Shown here piece after piece: positions 10,490-24,100 of a DNA stretch of 64,000 bases. This stretch comes from Beauveria sp. NWAFU-1 (Eukaryota > Ascomycota > Sordariomycetes > Hypocreales > Cordycipitaceae). The stretch's first letter is position 1, and each line of letters begins with the position of its first letter. The translations under genes and the position numbers were made by a program. Below the pieces are notes generated by a model that saw only the letters and a list, made by a program, of their open reading frames with translations, was not told where the DNA came from and did not search any database. The stretch lies in contig JANBXD010000004.1 in assembly GCA_024472245.1 (NCBI GenBank), positions 3,127,896 to 3,191,895 of the forward strand, written 5' to 3'.

Positions 10490-13400
10490 CGGGACAGCCG
10501 TTTGACGCCTGCGGCGCGCGAGGTTCAGCGGTAATAGTGACAATATACGTGTTCGGAGGCGCGTTTAAGCGGAACATGCGTCACAGGGCTGAGCGACTCA
10601 ATCCATGCCCTGGCAGAAAATTCCTCCGCGACATGTCCTCGAACCGCGGTTGATGATGTGCCGCTTGTGCTTGATAAGCTTGATGACGCCGTTGGGTAGA
10701 TGGGCACTAGTCCTAAAAAGGCAGCCAAGACACAAGCTCAGCACGCGGAGGCGAGGCCAAGTAGGCACGTACCGATCACAAGCCACATCACTAGCCACAA
10801 AATTGACTAAGCAATCGCCTCTGTCTCAAAGTTGCAGAGGGTTGCTTTTCATACATTTCGCCCTGCCCGCTGCGCATCATCTTACATGTATCACATCGTG
10901 AGATTTCAAATAGACTGCTTCAGCATCCCCCAAGATTACTGTTTCAGATCTCTCGGGATGTCTGGCTGCGGCTCTCGTCGCCTACCGGACAGCGTCGCAG
11001 ACCACAAGGTGTTGCATCGCGTCAGTCACACCAAGCAGTGGCAATTGCCGGCTTCCGCACACAAGGAGCCTTTCGGAGAGTGTTTCATCTTGGCATGCAT
11101 TGTTGTCGGCGAAGCTGGACAGATGGCGCACACAATCTTGACACCTCTCCACCGGCACCACGGCGTCGGCCCAGCCTTGCCGAGTAACTAGCTCGAGTCT
11201 GTTATTCTGACCGTCTTCTGAAACAGCCGGCAGAGCACTCAACACTGCAACACCGGACTCGGAGTCTTGCCCGTATTACACAAATACTGATTCTGCGGAA
11301 GTCTCGGAGAATCCAATCTATTACACGCGCCGAGATGGGATAAACAGCGTAGTTTCACAATTCCCTAAGCTTCGTGTTCGAGTTTTCTTCATGCGTTGCT
11401 CTTTTCGACAGCAAAGCAGGGACAAGCAAGGCGGTATCAACACCGAGAGTACGCATTGCCACAGGGACTCTGACGGGCATCGCTTAGTTGCCTCGAACGA
11501 CGAAAATCATCGGCGACCGCCGCCTATAACAGAAACGGCTCGATATGATGTGATTGCCGTATTATAAGCCGCGACACATGTATTGAACTAGGATGTGCAA
11601 AGTCAAAAGCCGCACCCCTCCCCCCGTCGCGCATAATTCTCGCGAATAATACAGCCCCAAATAGGCCCAATATACCATCGATTGCATATTATTTATTATT
11701 CACCACCTTGCGGCCAATGGACCAGCAAGAGCCTTGCCGCCTGCCTCTATTGGAAGAGCTCCCCAGTCTTGGCTTCCGCTGTGGCTCTCGTGGCTCTGAA
11801 TACAGAGAACCTTTGCAAATGGGGCGTTGTTGACCTGCGACGTGCTTTCTTTTTTCTTTGTTCCAGCGCTTTGACAGTAATTAGTTGTTGATGACGGACG
11901 GGGTGCCTCGTGGCTGGAGACGGTAATCAACACTGGACGAGCGCCCCCTCCCCGCCCGTAGCTGCAGACTGCGATATCCCACATCGGACGAGTCTTGCTT
12001 GACCTGAACAGATCAGCGGAGACAAAAGGAACAGAGGCGCACACCTTCATTTGTTCTCGACTCTTCTGCATGCAAGGTTACGGGCTTGGCCCTACTTGGG
12101 GTTGGGCTTGCGGCCTCTTCCTCTGCGACATGATAACTAGTTGGCTCGTCCTGCAAGGGGGGCACGGTAGCGAGGTGTCGAGCGCCCCTCAATCTATGAC
12201 AAGCTAGTGAATAGGCGTGAGAGTATCATGTTATATCACCGCATCCCAGTCTGCAATCCCTCTGTGCAGTATTTTTGACCTAGATGGCGTAGTGCACGGA
12301 ATACGGGGACCATCACTGCCTGTCTGGCGTCGTGCTGAACCTCCTTGCTGCTACATAAAGTGATGATCTATGGAGTAGTGAGAGACTACCGGCATAGACG
12401 CTTTGATAGTCCATGTGCGTTGCATGTTGTTGTTGTTACAGTGCATGGCAATGAAAAGGCCTGCTGTACCAGTACGTGCCATGGTTGGCCCGGGGCAACA
12501 GTTCGCGTGCCGCGAGACTGGGGTGTACCGTGTACGTAACGTGGCAAAAGCTTCTAGGCAGTCGGCTCTACAATATCCGCAACAAGACTCTTGCACTGTA
12601 TGTCGCTCTCGTGCCTGGCGTGAGTATGGCTTGGCAGGTTTTACGTCGATAGTAGAGCAGCGCACTGAAGCCTTAGCTTATTTCCGCGGCAGTGGGAAGA
12701 AAGTGACAAGATAATGTGTAATATGACTGATAATCTGTCTTGACGTGTCGTAGTCTTTGCACTAGTTCTCGGTTTTTCACCGAAGAGCGCTGTCTACCAC
12801 CTTCGTTGGCAGAATGGCTCTTGTTATCCGGGATACCTAGTCGAGTCATACCCAAGACCCCGTAAATTCTCTATACGTCAAACTGCGCGTATTGAACTCA
12901 TCTGACGACTACAGATAGCTTGGAGGTAACTAATGGCTGCTCGGTGAACTTGCATGGGGTAACGCCGTCTACTGTTCTGCATCAGATCATCATCAAACTT
13001 GGCGGGCAGTGGATAAACTCTCCCGGTCAAGAAGCCTAAACGGGACAGAGAGAAGACACATGGACCTCCGCAATACCCGAAACTCCTTACATGAAATTGG
13101 TCATACAACTGGCCGTTCCCACTCCGGCATTGGAAGAGGTTACGCGTGGTATGGCCCCAATGCAAGGAAGGCGAAGGCCAGCACACCGAGCCGCCTTGGC
13201 CATGATAGGTGCGCGAGGCAAGAGGGTGCGCATACTGTTGTCCTTGCCGTCCAAGACTTGTTGTGGGTAGGGCGTGCGAGCTCGTCTGAGAAGTCACTGT
13301 GATTGTCAGCGCAAGTAATTTATTCCACGAGCCCGGCTGCAAGATCGCGCCGGGCCGATTTCAAAAGTCCTGGGAGGCATGGTCTGCTTCCCCATGTACC

Positions 13401-16400
13401 GCTTTATCAGAAGCCGCAATCCACGGTGATATGGGGCTCGCAGCTCATGATCTGAGGCGAGCAAGGTTGAGTGCTTACCGACGATGCAATGGATGCAGGA
13501 GGGCAGGTGGATGTCCACCTGAGAACGCGGAAAACACGCAGATAAATTGGAGATGATTTGACCCCCCCCCCCCCGGAAATTAAATGCAGGAGTTGTAGAG
13601 TATTAATCAATTTTCAGGTGAATCTAACAAAGTTTACGAGGAGGAGCCAAGTTTTTGGGAGTGACTGGAAGCCGACCCCAACAGGCGCGCCGCAGTGGTG
13701 TGCATGAGTGGCCTCCGCGTCTCGAGTTTTACAGCAGGCTTGGCAGCCGTGGAGAGTTAATCAATGTTACAAGTCATATTATAAAGAGGAACTACGGATG
13801 CTGGAGCGATTTGTGTGCCAAGTGCCAGGATTGTATACGGCAAAGAACATCAGTGGGCTCGAGACATTCGGGTTGAGGCGAGCTGCGAGGGAAGCTTGTT
13901 TTGTCCAACAGCTTTCTTATCGTGAATTGAATATTGTGAGAAGGAAATTACGGGTGACACAGAGACGCTCCTCATCAAACATGGCTGACCAGATGGGTAT
14001 TTGGGCCGAATTCCTCGAACCAGGTTCGTATAACTGTCTTCTTCAGCACACGTGGAGCATAACATATAGCGCCAGGAACATATATAGCCTCCTCGGAAGA
14101 GCGGATCCAAGCACGAAATGAATAGAAAGTGTAATGTAAACATGTATTATTACAAGGAAAGAGGCTGGCAGGCAAGCAGTGGGCCCGATATATGAAGCTG
14201 ATATGATGTTGGACGCGTTAGATTGAGCGATCGGTTGTACATTGTGCCGAGAAGGGTATTGCTTGGCCGTCTACTGGCAGGGAGAGGCTAGGTTTACAGG
14301 AAAGCGAATGTGTCGTGTTTCATGTCAGAGGATGATGTCCAATAGTGCAGAGGAGGTCACCATGAGGAAGCTCTCGGTCTCGGACCTTGCGAGAACAGGG
14401 TGCACCGAGAGGCGGCGTGATGTGCGCACAGCTAGCTGTCTTGGGGAATGGAGGCAAAGTCGGAGATTTTGTGATTGACCAAGTAGAAGCTTTGGATTAG
14501 GGAGTCAACCCCGAGAGAAGATGCTACATTACACCGTGACAAACAAGCGATGGCTGTGTGCTAATATGGACTGTTACAGGCACACCTCGCCTGGTAACTG
14601 GCATGGTTAGTGTACCCAGGCTAAAGGGGACAAATTAGTCCGGGACAGGATCATACGAATAAAAATCGAGCCAAGATGAAAATAATAATTGCAATGATAA
14701 AAAAACACAAACCAAAAGAGGCAAAGCGAGTAATAACGAAAATAATCATATTAATAATGATATCAATAGTAGTAAGTAGTAGCAGGCTGCGAATCATGTC
14801 TCAGCCCAACGGGCGCCGCTGCCAACAACGCCCCGAATCGGTGAACCAGTCAAAGCCGCAAACCGTTGGAACAAAGTGCGACAGCAGCTTTAAAAAGGCG
14901 CTAAAAAAACAAGCTAGCGGGCCAATTCTCGAGGTCTCACCACTGGATTTTGCAGGGGCTACGGGGGTTTTGAGGCCTAGAACGGGGGGGGTTTTGCATT
15001 GCAGGATTACAGGCGAAGAGGCCACTGTAACTCTTGGGGAGACACGCTGCAACTTTGCCTACCTTACCTGAAAGTATTGTTGGCGTTGGTTCGGGGGTGT
15101 GCTTGGGTGCCATGTGCAGCTCATCTCCACTCACCGTATGGGCCGGATGGTTCAGGGTTTTCAACCTCTGTAAGACATGAAACGAGTAGAAAAAGAAAAG
15201 AAAAATTGAAGAATTGAAGAATTAAATAATCAACCAAGAAAATCAGAAAATGTCAACCGCGGTGTGGTGCTTCTCGCTGCAGAGGGGGATGCTAGTTATT
15301 AGATCGCCTCCAGTGCCACCTGCGGATCGTGCGCATGGGAACGAGCAGAAGCAGAACCGTCTTCTGCTGCGATTCTGGTCGTGGGCACGGCCAAGGAATG
15401 GCATGGGCTTACACTGCGACAAGTTGCGTGGCTGTCCTTTGTTTCCTCATTCTGTCAAACCTGGGCGTGTCTCGGAACGTGCCACTGCCAAGGGGGGGGG
15501 GTCCTTTTCCCTGTTGGACTTGGCCTCGCTCGAGGCCTTTGTAGCAAAATGTTGCTTGTGTCATTTCTTGGTATTTTGTGCCATTTCTTGGTATTCGCTC
15601 GTGCTGGGAAACAAGAATTTGAGATGCCTGCACTCGAGCGAGGAAGGAATGCGTGACTCGAAAAGAAAGTATACGCAGCAGTAGGCTGCATGACCACTTG
15701 TCAAGCTGTAATCTCCTTCCATTCGTGCAAGGAGCTTGTATAGCCTGAAAGGTTGTACCAGTAATACTTTTAAACGAGTTCTGTAATCTAATAATCATTC
15801 TTCGTATCAAGCAGATAGAGTCACATATATAGGTACCATCGATGAATACTACTAATGTGATGAGGTCTTCATGCCCCCCGGCCTTTGATATTCCGCATGT
15901 CATTCAACAATGACATCACTCGCCGCAATGAATTCCTTTCTAGTCCTAGACAGGATGTCATAGGCCGAATCTCTCTAAGCAAACCCCCCCGGTATCTCAA
16001 CTCTACGGAGTAAAAATATAGCCAATTCGCTTAACAGCGAGCATCGCGAGTCACGCATCATCCCCGTCCATAACACGCTGTCGTACACCGACCCTGACCA
16101 TCGCAACCAAAGCGAAGACGCGTGCCGGCCTTTCCACGTTCTTTCCCCCACGGAATTCCAGAAACAAAACCCCGATGTCTTTCGGTCTTAGAGGGCTCGT
16201 CCCGGCTCTTATCAGCGAACCCCGAAGTTTGCTTGATAACCTCTCCCAAACGACACATTCCTATCCCCGCCGCCGTCTCCACGACGCGGCCCCCGGCTTG
16301 TCCAAACTCTTTTGGGATGTTGCGGCCGAGGCAACTTTTTCTTCTTCTCATCTTCTTTTTCTCTTCTTCTTCTTCTTCGGACCAATATGCCCCTGTGCTC

Positions 16401-18262
16401 CACGTCTTGTCCGGAAACTGCACACGGCATGGGGGTCCTGGCTGGTCTTTGTCACAGTTGACGTAATCACAGTGTGCATTCTTGGACAAGTCAATATATC
16501 GTCCGTCGCATGACGCTTCTTAATAGTCATGGATGACCCTTGTTCACTTTCTGTTTCGGATTCGACCCCGACTTGCAATGACAATCTTGATTGCCGTGTT
16601 TTCACAATGTCATGCACCAGATCAGGGCAGGCTCGGCTACCAGTAGCCTGTTTGCTTGTCAACGTTGATGACAGTTTACTCAGCCTGCCAGCTCTTCTGG
16701 CAGGGCATTCCCTGTCGCTCATCCACCATCAGCTCCAGATTACCTTTGAGGGTACAGTTCATTCCAATATTGTGAACAATGTGAATTAGAGACGGCAGAT
16801 GCTTCGGGACGAACATTTCAGATGAGGTCTTTGCTTTTCCACCAACTGTGAGTTTACTCGTGATTACTCTAGTGGTTTTGGGTTACGACGACACAACTGT
16901 CAGTGCCCAAGTCGGACCTCTACAAGTGATAGACTCGTTTCTGGGACACGAGAGGCATGAGGCTAACAGAACCAATAATACAATATCGAGTAACCAAAGC
17001 GAAGCAGTAAAAGTAAAACGAGACCATGATAGCCGAGACCAAGCATCTCGTGCGCCTCCGTGCATCACTGGCGTCGAGGAGTTGATGCTCGAGTCATTGA
17101 CGTTACCGGGAACCTAATCTGCAATCGCAATGCTTGCCTCCCAGGGCGATGCTCTAGTGGAAGCATGGAAAGTTGATTATGCGCATTAAGCTTTTTTGAA
17201 AGATCTGACGCCATACCGGCTTCTTGGTGGCCGCAGGGTCTAGCCAAGTAACTTGAAACGTGTTGCATATTCTAGCAGATGTCACTACTCTGCAGCCACT
17301 CGTGAATGAAGCTTAAAGGATACATGTATGAAAGAAGATGCACTAGCAGGTAGCTGTGAGTTGACTAATTGACCACCCAATGTGGTTCTAAGAATCTTTC
17401 TTCTCTGCCCTCCTTCGGATTATCTGCTCCTCGGGTGTGCCAGTCTATGTGCGCAGCTTTACATCATTCCGACAGATACTGTAATGAAGTCAGCTGTGAA
17501 AAAGATGGAGACTATGTAGAAGGATTGGCGGGGGGCGATCATGCCGGTGTCAGTGATTGATGATGGTTGATCATTTACCATGTTGCCACTAAACCGAGCA
17601 TCCCATGGCCAAGCCAAACGAGACCTACCACGCCTACGTATTCGTAGACAAGGCAACGAGGTCGGTAATTGTACCATGTAATTGCAAAAGGATGAGACTG
17701 CGGGCTTGGGGGCTTGCTTGGGAGCTGATTTCACATAGTTACTTTGGAGAAAGCCGCACCGTTCGAGATGCAACGTCGCGCCAACGGCCCGTCGAAAAAT
17801 ATTGGCGAGCCAGTAACAAAAATGATTTCTCTTGAACTGTGTGTACCAGTACAAAATAAGTAGCTGTAGGGCCAAACTTGGCATTTGCGCCGTCCCTGTC
17901 GCCCGCCTCTTTTGAGCCAAGCCTCTTTCCCCCACCCTTGATGGTTACTTTGTTACTTTCCAAGTAACTCTGAGACTGGCTAATAAAGGAGAACCGACGT
18001 AGAGACGTCGCAGTGAGAGCATCGTCAATTCGCCCTTGTGTAAATCCTAGCGCGTATGAAGAATGACAAAACAAAAAATGATTGCGCTCGCGGGAACTTG
18101 ACGAGCCGAAACCCGGTCAAAGCAACTATCGACGCTTGGTAGGGCGAAGGCACAAAAAGGCTCGCAATACGTTGGCCGCCGCAGGAGACAAGGAGAGAGC
18201 GGGAAAAAAGGGGGCCGCTCCCATTTGCGGAGGGTTTTCCTGCAAGCATAGGAAAGAGGGTT

Positions 18263-18286
18263 GGAGGGCTGGAGGGCTGGAGGGCT
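18263..18286. repeat. Short tandem repeat, unit GGAGGGCTG
   Basis: About three copies of a 9-bp GGAGGGCTG unit lie in tandem in the gene-poor region. No function is apparent. Confidence 0.6.
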
Positions 18287-19494
18287 AGTGGTTCGGAGCA
18301 TTACCTTGCATGGATCTGCTACTCTAATGCTTTTTCACAGGCAAAGTTGATCTCGTAAAAAATGACAATTATATTCCGACTCGAAGATCGTCTCAAGTTC
18401 TGTTACCAGGGGCCACACGGTCCCACCCGCAAAGGCCTTTTTGAGGTGCGTGCCCCTCGGGTTACTTGCTATCTGGACAATGGCCTTGCCGCAAAGAAAG
18501 GGAAAAAACATAAACAAAGAAAGGAGAGTTTTGCTTGCTGCATGAGCAAACTATCCAAGACGAGACGACAACAGCCGCCAACATGACTGCTTCCGGTGTC
18601 GAGTTGGTTACAGTTGACAAGCTTCCGCGTTGGCAGGGCTTTCCGCGAAAAGGGCGTCCGTTCCCCCCCCCCCCCCCCCGCGAACTTGTGTCAAAAAAGG
18701 TCACAGCGCACATTTTCCGATTCTGCGAGTAATGTTCTAGCCTGTGTTCTTGTGGTGGCGGCCAAGCGGAATGGGCTGGCGCGCCATGTTAGCGCCCGCC
18801 GCTGGCCTGTCTGTACTGTGCATGTGAAGATCAGTAGTCAATCGTCCACCAAAAGTTGTAGGCCGACGTTGATCTTTGCTCTTGACGAGGTGTACGGAGA
18901 ATGTAATAATAAACAAGACCGGACCGCCTAGCTGATTTGGACTGGGGCCCGGGCCCGTGTGGCTTGCAATAGCTGACAGGTTTTGGGGCAAGGGCTCCGG
19001 CCGCTGTCAAAAGGAAAGCCCACTACCTACTCCGTACTCCGTACTGCTAAGGTAGAGCGCAATGAACGAGCCTCCTCCTGTTGCCAGTCCAGTAAATAAA
19101 TTTACTGCTTGGCAATCGCCCCATTTCGTAATGGATTAGCCCACAAGCAGGCCCTGCCATGCAAAGAGCTCTTGGCCCACCCAGCGATCCGCGATGGCTT
19201 GCGCTGTCATCCACACACACCACCACCCCCGTGGTGTCAATCCGCGGTGGGCGCTCTCTGGTCTTTCTTCCTTTTTATTTTATTTTTTTCCCCTTGCACT
19301 CCCTCCCCCCAAGCCAGATCCACAGGCCGTTATGGCGAGTCCCCTGTTGGTGCAACCGCATGGCGCTTCGTTAGCGCCACACCCTCGAGTCACTGAGCAA
19401 GCAAGCAACCAAAACTGCACCAGAACTCACCATTGCCAAGTGTTCGATCAATGGAGACGCCACTGGGGCTCTTTTGCCAAGAGGCGTTTACCCA

Positions 19495-19500
19495 TATAAA
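19495..19500 (+). promoter_or_regulatory. Candidate TATA box of the C2H2 gene
   Basis: TATAAA lies about 595 bp before the C2H2 start codon and is followed by a long pyrimidine-rich stretch typical of fungal leaders. If used, the 5' UTR would be about 550 nt, which is common for developmental regulators. Without transcript data this remains tentative. Confidence 0.3.
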
Positions 19501-20094
19501 CGCCAATATGGATACTTTTTTGGTACTGCCACAGAAAACGACCAGACGCCCCCCCCCTCCTTCCTCATTTCTTCGTCACAAGTCGGTTTGGGTTCCTTCC
19601 AATCAGCCAAGTACTACTAATAAACCTCTCAAGTCAAGACGCAGGGATCGGAAACCATACAAGCACCACAGTTCATTTTGCCTACTTTCAATTGCAAGGT
19701 CTCACAGATCACTTGGTGGATAAACCCTCCCGATCTGATATACGACCGCTCCCCACATACAGTCCTCTTGTCGACCGGGCCAAGGCTGTTCTGTGCAGTA
19801 CGCCCCGTCATATTTATACCACCCTTACCCCCCCATCTCAAAAAAGAAGGATACATAAATAGTCTAGTTCCAACTCGGCCACATTCTTCTACACCACCCG
19901 AGACAGTATCCACGATATCAATACTGTATCTGCCTTTCGTCCATACAAGTTCGATCTGGTCCTCTGAGCTACACCAGACAACTTGTCCTCCTTTTCATCT
20001 ATACATCTTGGTCAAGATATTGTGTAGAAAAGGGACCGAATTCAAACAAGACGACCAAAAAGCAAGTGAAGCAAGTGCAACGACACAGTCAACC

Positions 20095-21101
20095 ATGGCA
20101 GTCCCCCTCGCCTACGCCCCGACGACAAGCAACCAATTGTGTAACCGACCCCCCCGACCTCCCCCTTCGCCCCCGATGGACGACTCTCGTTGCTCTCTTC
20201 CTTCCATCTCCAACTTGCTGGGTCTCGCGGACGCTGGCTCGCCCACGACAGACCCATCACCAACATCATATCGAGGATCTCCTCAATCAGAAGGTAAACA
20301 CACTCAACGAACGCAGTCCGAGTACCATGAATCAAAAAGCTAACTGAACGCCCCGCAGCCCTTCCATTCTCACATGGGCGAAGCAGACGAGAATCTGGCG
20401 GTCTTGGAAGCCGTCCAAGCTCCAGACACTCGGGAGCGTTCCAGCATCGCCGCGGCCTTCCACCTACGCCGCCCCTCAGCACAGATCACACGTATGACAA
20501 CTACAACTCGCCATCGAGCCAAAAAAGAGGCCACTTTCCGTTTGATTCGAGCTCATGTCATCGCGTCCACGAGACGACACCTCCGCTTGAGCCGGAAACC
20601 CGACAGCAACTACAAGGCCCATCGCGCGCACCACGTCTGTCGATCCCCGTGCCGCCACAGCGCTTTGCTCACTCGCAATCAATGCCGCAACAAGCAGCGC
20701 CCAACTACTACAACGGGCCTGTGCATCATTCCATGATGCTCGCCCCGGGACAGGCTGTTTCTCACTACGGACAGCAGCAGCAGCAGCAGCCACTGCCGCA
20801 CGCTTTCCCTCCTCAGTCGGCGCCCGAGAGCCAACAATTGTGGCAGCACCACCATTACCTGCATCCGTCCCAGAACAGCGTCTACCCGCAAAGTCAGGAC
20901 AAGTACCTTTGCCCGACTTGCAACAAGGCCTTTAGTCGGCCGAGCAGTCTGCGAATCCACAGCCACTCGCATACGGGCGAGAAGCCCTACAAATGCGCGC
21001 ATCCGGGATGCGGAAAAGCATTTAGCGTGCGCAGCAATATGAAGCGTCACGAACGAGGCTGCCACTCTGCCAGCGTCATGGGAGGCCGGCCCATGGTCTA
21101 G
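20095..21101 (+). CDS. C2H2 zinc-finger regulator, FlbC-like
   Basis: Two exons (20095-20293 and 20359-21101) encode 313 residues. Two C2H2 fingers lie at the C-terminus, about residues 249-303. Finger 1 has CX2C, 12 residues, then HX3H; finger 2 has CX4C, 12 residues, then HX4H. A canonical HTGEKPYKC linker joins them. The sequences SRPSSLRIHSHSH and FSVRSNMKRHERGCH are typical of the FlbC class, which in Aspergillus activates conidiation; that role is inferred from similarity. The N-terminal part is Pro/Ser-rich and a short polyglutamine run follows near 20773. The frame is open far upstream of 20095, but no ATG occurs there, and 20095 has a good context (aaccATGg). The gene stands alone, with more than 9 kb of gene-poor DNA on either side. 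FlbC orthology is moderately sure; a nuclear C2H2 role is very sure. Confidence 0.85.
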
Positions 21102-24100
21102 GATGGGGAGACGTAAGCACTCTACCAATATGCAGCACGATAGGACATGCATGGTCTGTATCATGAAGGCACGGGTGTGGATAGACCGTGCGTGGGTCAG
21201 ATGGCCCAAGGAGGGGACATGCACAGACATTACTCGATTCATTTTTTATCATTTTCTTTCAACATTTTATTTATTTGTTTTATTTGCGGTTCTTGTTGGT
21301 TGGCGAGGCGTTTGGGAAGGCATTGGATTCCTCATTAGATATGATTTGGAATTTGTGCAAAAATGGCCGGGTCGAGCCTGGCTATTGGTTACTAGCCATG
21401 ACATGTTTTGACTATTTGGTGGTTTCGGAAAGAGACAAAGTGTATAAAAATGAAGTATGGATCAAGTTTGAAAAGCAATATTAGATGTTGGGCGCATGAA
21501 AAACAAAAGACCAAGGCGTCTCCCAACGCGGCAAAGAATACAATAACGGTTGTCTGGGAATTATTATACTACTAGGTACAAGTATCGTGAAACACGGCGG
21601 CTTACCCAAAGATGTCGCCACAATCGGTCAGCAGAAGTCGGGGGCGCATAAGGCCATAAGACCAGCCAAGTTTGACAACTTGTCAATGACACGACGCAAT
21701 CTCCATGTCGCTTGATTTTTGAATGACTTGTAGGGTCACATGTTGAAGATGGAGTTTCCGCCGTTTTGGTGTCATCGGAATTTAGTAAAGCATGTCCTAT
21801 CAGCGTTGGTGGGGATACCGAGCGTGCCCCGAAGCAATCTACCACTAAATAAAACTAACAAACTTGTCCCTTTTCTTTCTTTCTTTCTTTTTATTTTCTG
21901 TTGCTCGGCTTTGCCAAGCGTGTCCCAAGTGGGAACCTTGAGAACCAGTCTCAACAAGTAAAATAGCAGAGTCGCAGTGCAGTGCAGTGCAGGGACAGTG
22001 CACATTGTGTGCAGCGTGCAGCGTGCAGCAAAAAATGCAACGATCATTGTGATGTTATTGATTGCACGCACAAGCCCGTGGAAAAAGGGCCCGTTGGCAC
22101 TAAAATAAATTGACACATTGCAACGCGTGGCAGCATTGGTGGGTGGCAAGTGGGTGGCTGTCAAAAGACCGGCAGATGATGAACCTTTTTTTTTACCTTG
22201 GGACTCGGGCTCCTCTTTTTTCCTTTCCGTCGTCGTCGAGCTTTATTTTTCTCTAGTGACGGAGTAAAGAGTCAGGATTGAATTTGGCCGGGCAGTCCCT
22301 GCCGGGTCTGATGCCTCTCATTGGGGGGGTGCGCAGAAGTGATCGGCGGCGGAGCGGAATGGTGGTGGCCGTAGTTGTCTTTCTCTAACTAGCCGCCTAC
22401 CAGTGCGGAAAGAACATCACATCAAAGTTCCCAATTATTTGTGACACGTCCTTGCGTTGCGGTCTCTCACGGACTTGGAGGGGAGGGGGGCCCCCCGATA
22501 ACTCACCGGCGATCATTGTTTCTAATTCTGATTGCTGGCTGGCGATCGGCGCAGTAACCCCTGCCGTGCTCGTTTGGCATCTAAAATTAATCGGTGAAGA
22601 TGCTCTCTTCTACCGGAAAACGCTCGGGCACCAACACCGTAGCGGGCACCCGGGCGGTTCAATAACTTGTCAGACACGAACCAGTCGGATGTTTCGGAAG
22701 CCCAATGAATACAGATTCTGAACCAATGGGCTGAGATGATTGTCCCAGGGTGCTGATTATTTTAGTTGTGTGTACTTTCGTCTGGTCTTGTTCCATGGCC
22801 AGATCTGCTCTCGAGATAAACTCAAACCTGCCGTCTTGCGACTCTACACATTTTATGAATGGTTGCCCACGGGACTGCTATCCTCGAATTAAAGCCGATA
22901 ATGTAGCTTCGCCGGGTGGCTGGCTGGCTAGTTGTGACTCGAGCATGTGCAAACTAGTTGGTTAGATGTGGGTGGATCGGCGACCGGCCGGCGCCGGTTC
23001 ATTGTGGTTCCCATCGGAGCGCACCCATTTCGGGGGCGCCTATTTCACGGAAATGTGCAAAAGGGTCCAAACGAGCCCCCTTTCAGAAATCCTTGACTTG
23101 AGAGCAATTCTCTCAGCCCAGACTACTGATATGAACATGATTACAAGGTATAACGGTCATCTATTATTTATGGCGTTGATGTTGTAATAGTGGGTAAAAT
23201 TACTTTGCTTCAAAACATTTAAAAACGGAGAGTGCCGCTGCAAGATTGATTTTTGAAGCGGATCTCAAGAGGGGAGCGGGAATGCTACTCTAATAATAGT
23301 CCCATAGCTCGTGTTTCGATTTTTTGCTGTTTCTGGAAGAAACTCGACCCAGCGTCAAGATTCAATAGCCGATCGTGCTGGCCGAGTCCAAAGCTGACAT
23401 TTTTCTCAACATAATCCCGCAGACAGCTTATTCGGGCTCTTCAGGGTCGCCGTCTTTGGTCACTCAGTTCATATAATTATCACCCCCACTAGCCTGCTTC
23501 CTTGCGTGTTTCTTTTACAAGTCATTGCTGGTACGCTGGCACCATCGTGACCAGATGCCTTGTTGGAAAGGCACCCCCCTTTCCCCCCTGGACAAAAAAA
23601 GAGCTAGCTTCGAATCGGCTGCAAGAAGCATGCAATGCACAGCACTCGCTTAATACTTTTCGGCTTGCCTTTGTGAGGACGCCAGAGTCATTAACCCAGC
23701 CATCCCGCGCCATCCCAGCCTTGGCCCGGTTATCAACTCACGAGGGCCAAAGAGGTATTTAGTTTAGTCGTTGTTGTTGTTTGCTCGTGCTGCGGGCCCT
23801 GCCTGTTTTTCTTTGTCACTATACCCTGATTCAGACATTCTAGCTGGGCCTTTTTGCGGACAAGCCACGCATGAACCAAAGAGTATCACCAGCTGGCTGG
23901 TGCATGACGCCCTAAACTTGCTGACTGGTGAAGAAAAGCCCAATGTTTAGCTGCTGGGGCCCCGTGTTGGCACTCAACAGGGCAGGTATGCAAGCGACAA
24001 GTGGCGCAGCAGGCCGTGGCCAGATTTCCCATGTACGGATATTCGTACAAGAGATGGACAAGAAATCACAGACAAATCACAGACAAGTTTCTGCGGGCGC

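Larger units (their letters stand above)
10490..20094. other. 9.6-kb gene-poor region upstream of the C2H2 gene
   Basis: I see no supportable gene in this stretch; the open frames are short and resemble no family. It holds homopolymer tracts (C13 at 13562-13574, G10 at 15492-15501, C17 at 18663-18679), an AT-rich patch near 14680-14800, a pyrimidine-rich patch near 16335-16380, a 9-bp tandem repeat at about 18263-18286 and overlapping TACTCCGTA motifs at 19028-19043. The last 600 bp are pyrimidine-rich and probably hold the promoter and long leader of the C2H2 gene. Unspliced ncRNAs cannot be excluded. Confidence 0.6.

Noticed and set aside
13708..14121. Plus-strand open frame of 137 codons in the gene-poor region
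   Set aside because: Resembles no known protein, has no good start context or coding-like composition.
19678..20094. In-frame upstream extension of the C2H2 protein by 139 codons
   Set aside because: There is no ATG in the extension; the first is at 20095, and the region is pyrimidine-rich as in a leader.
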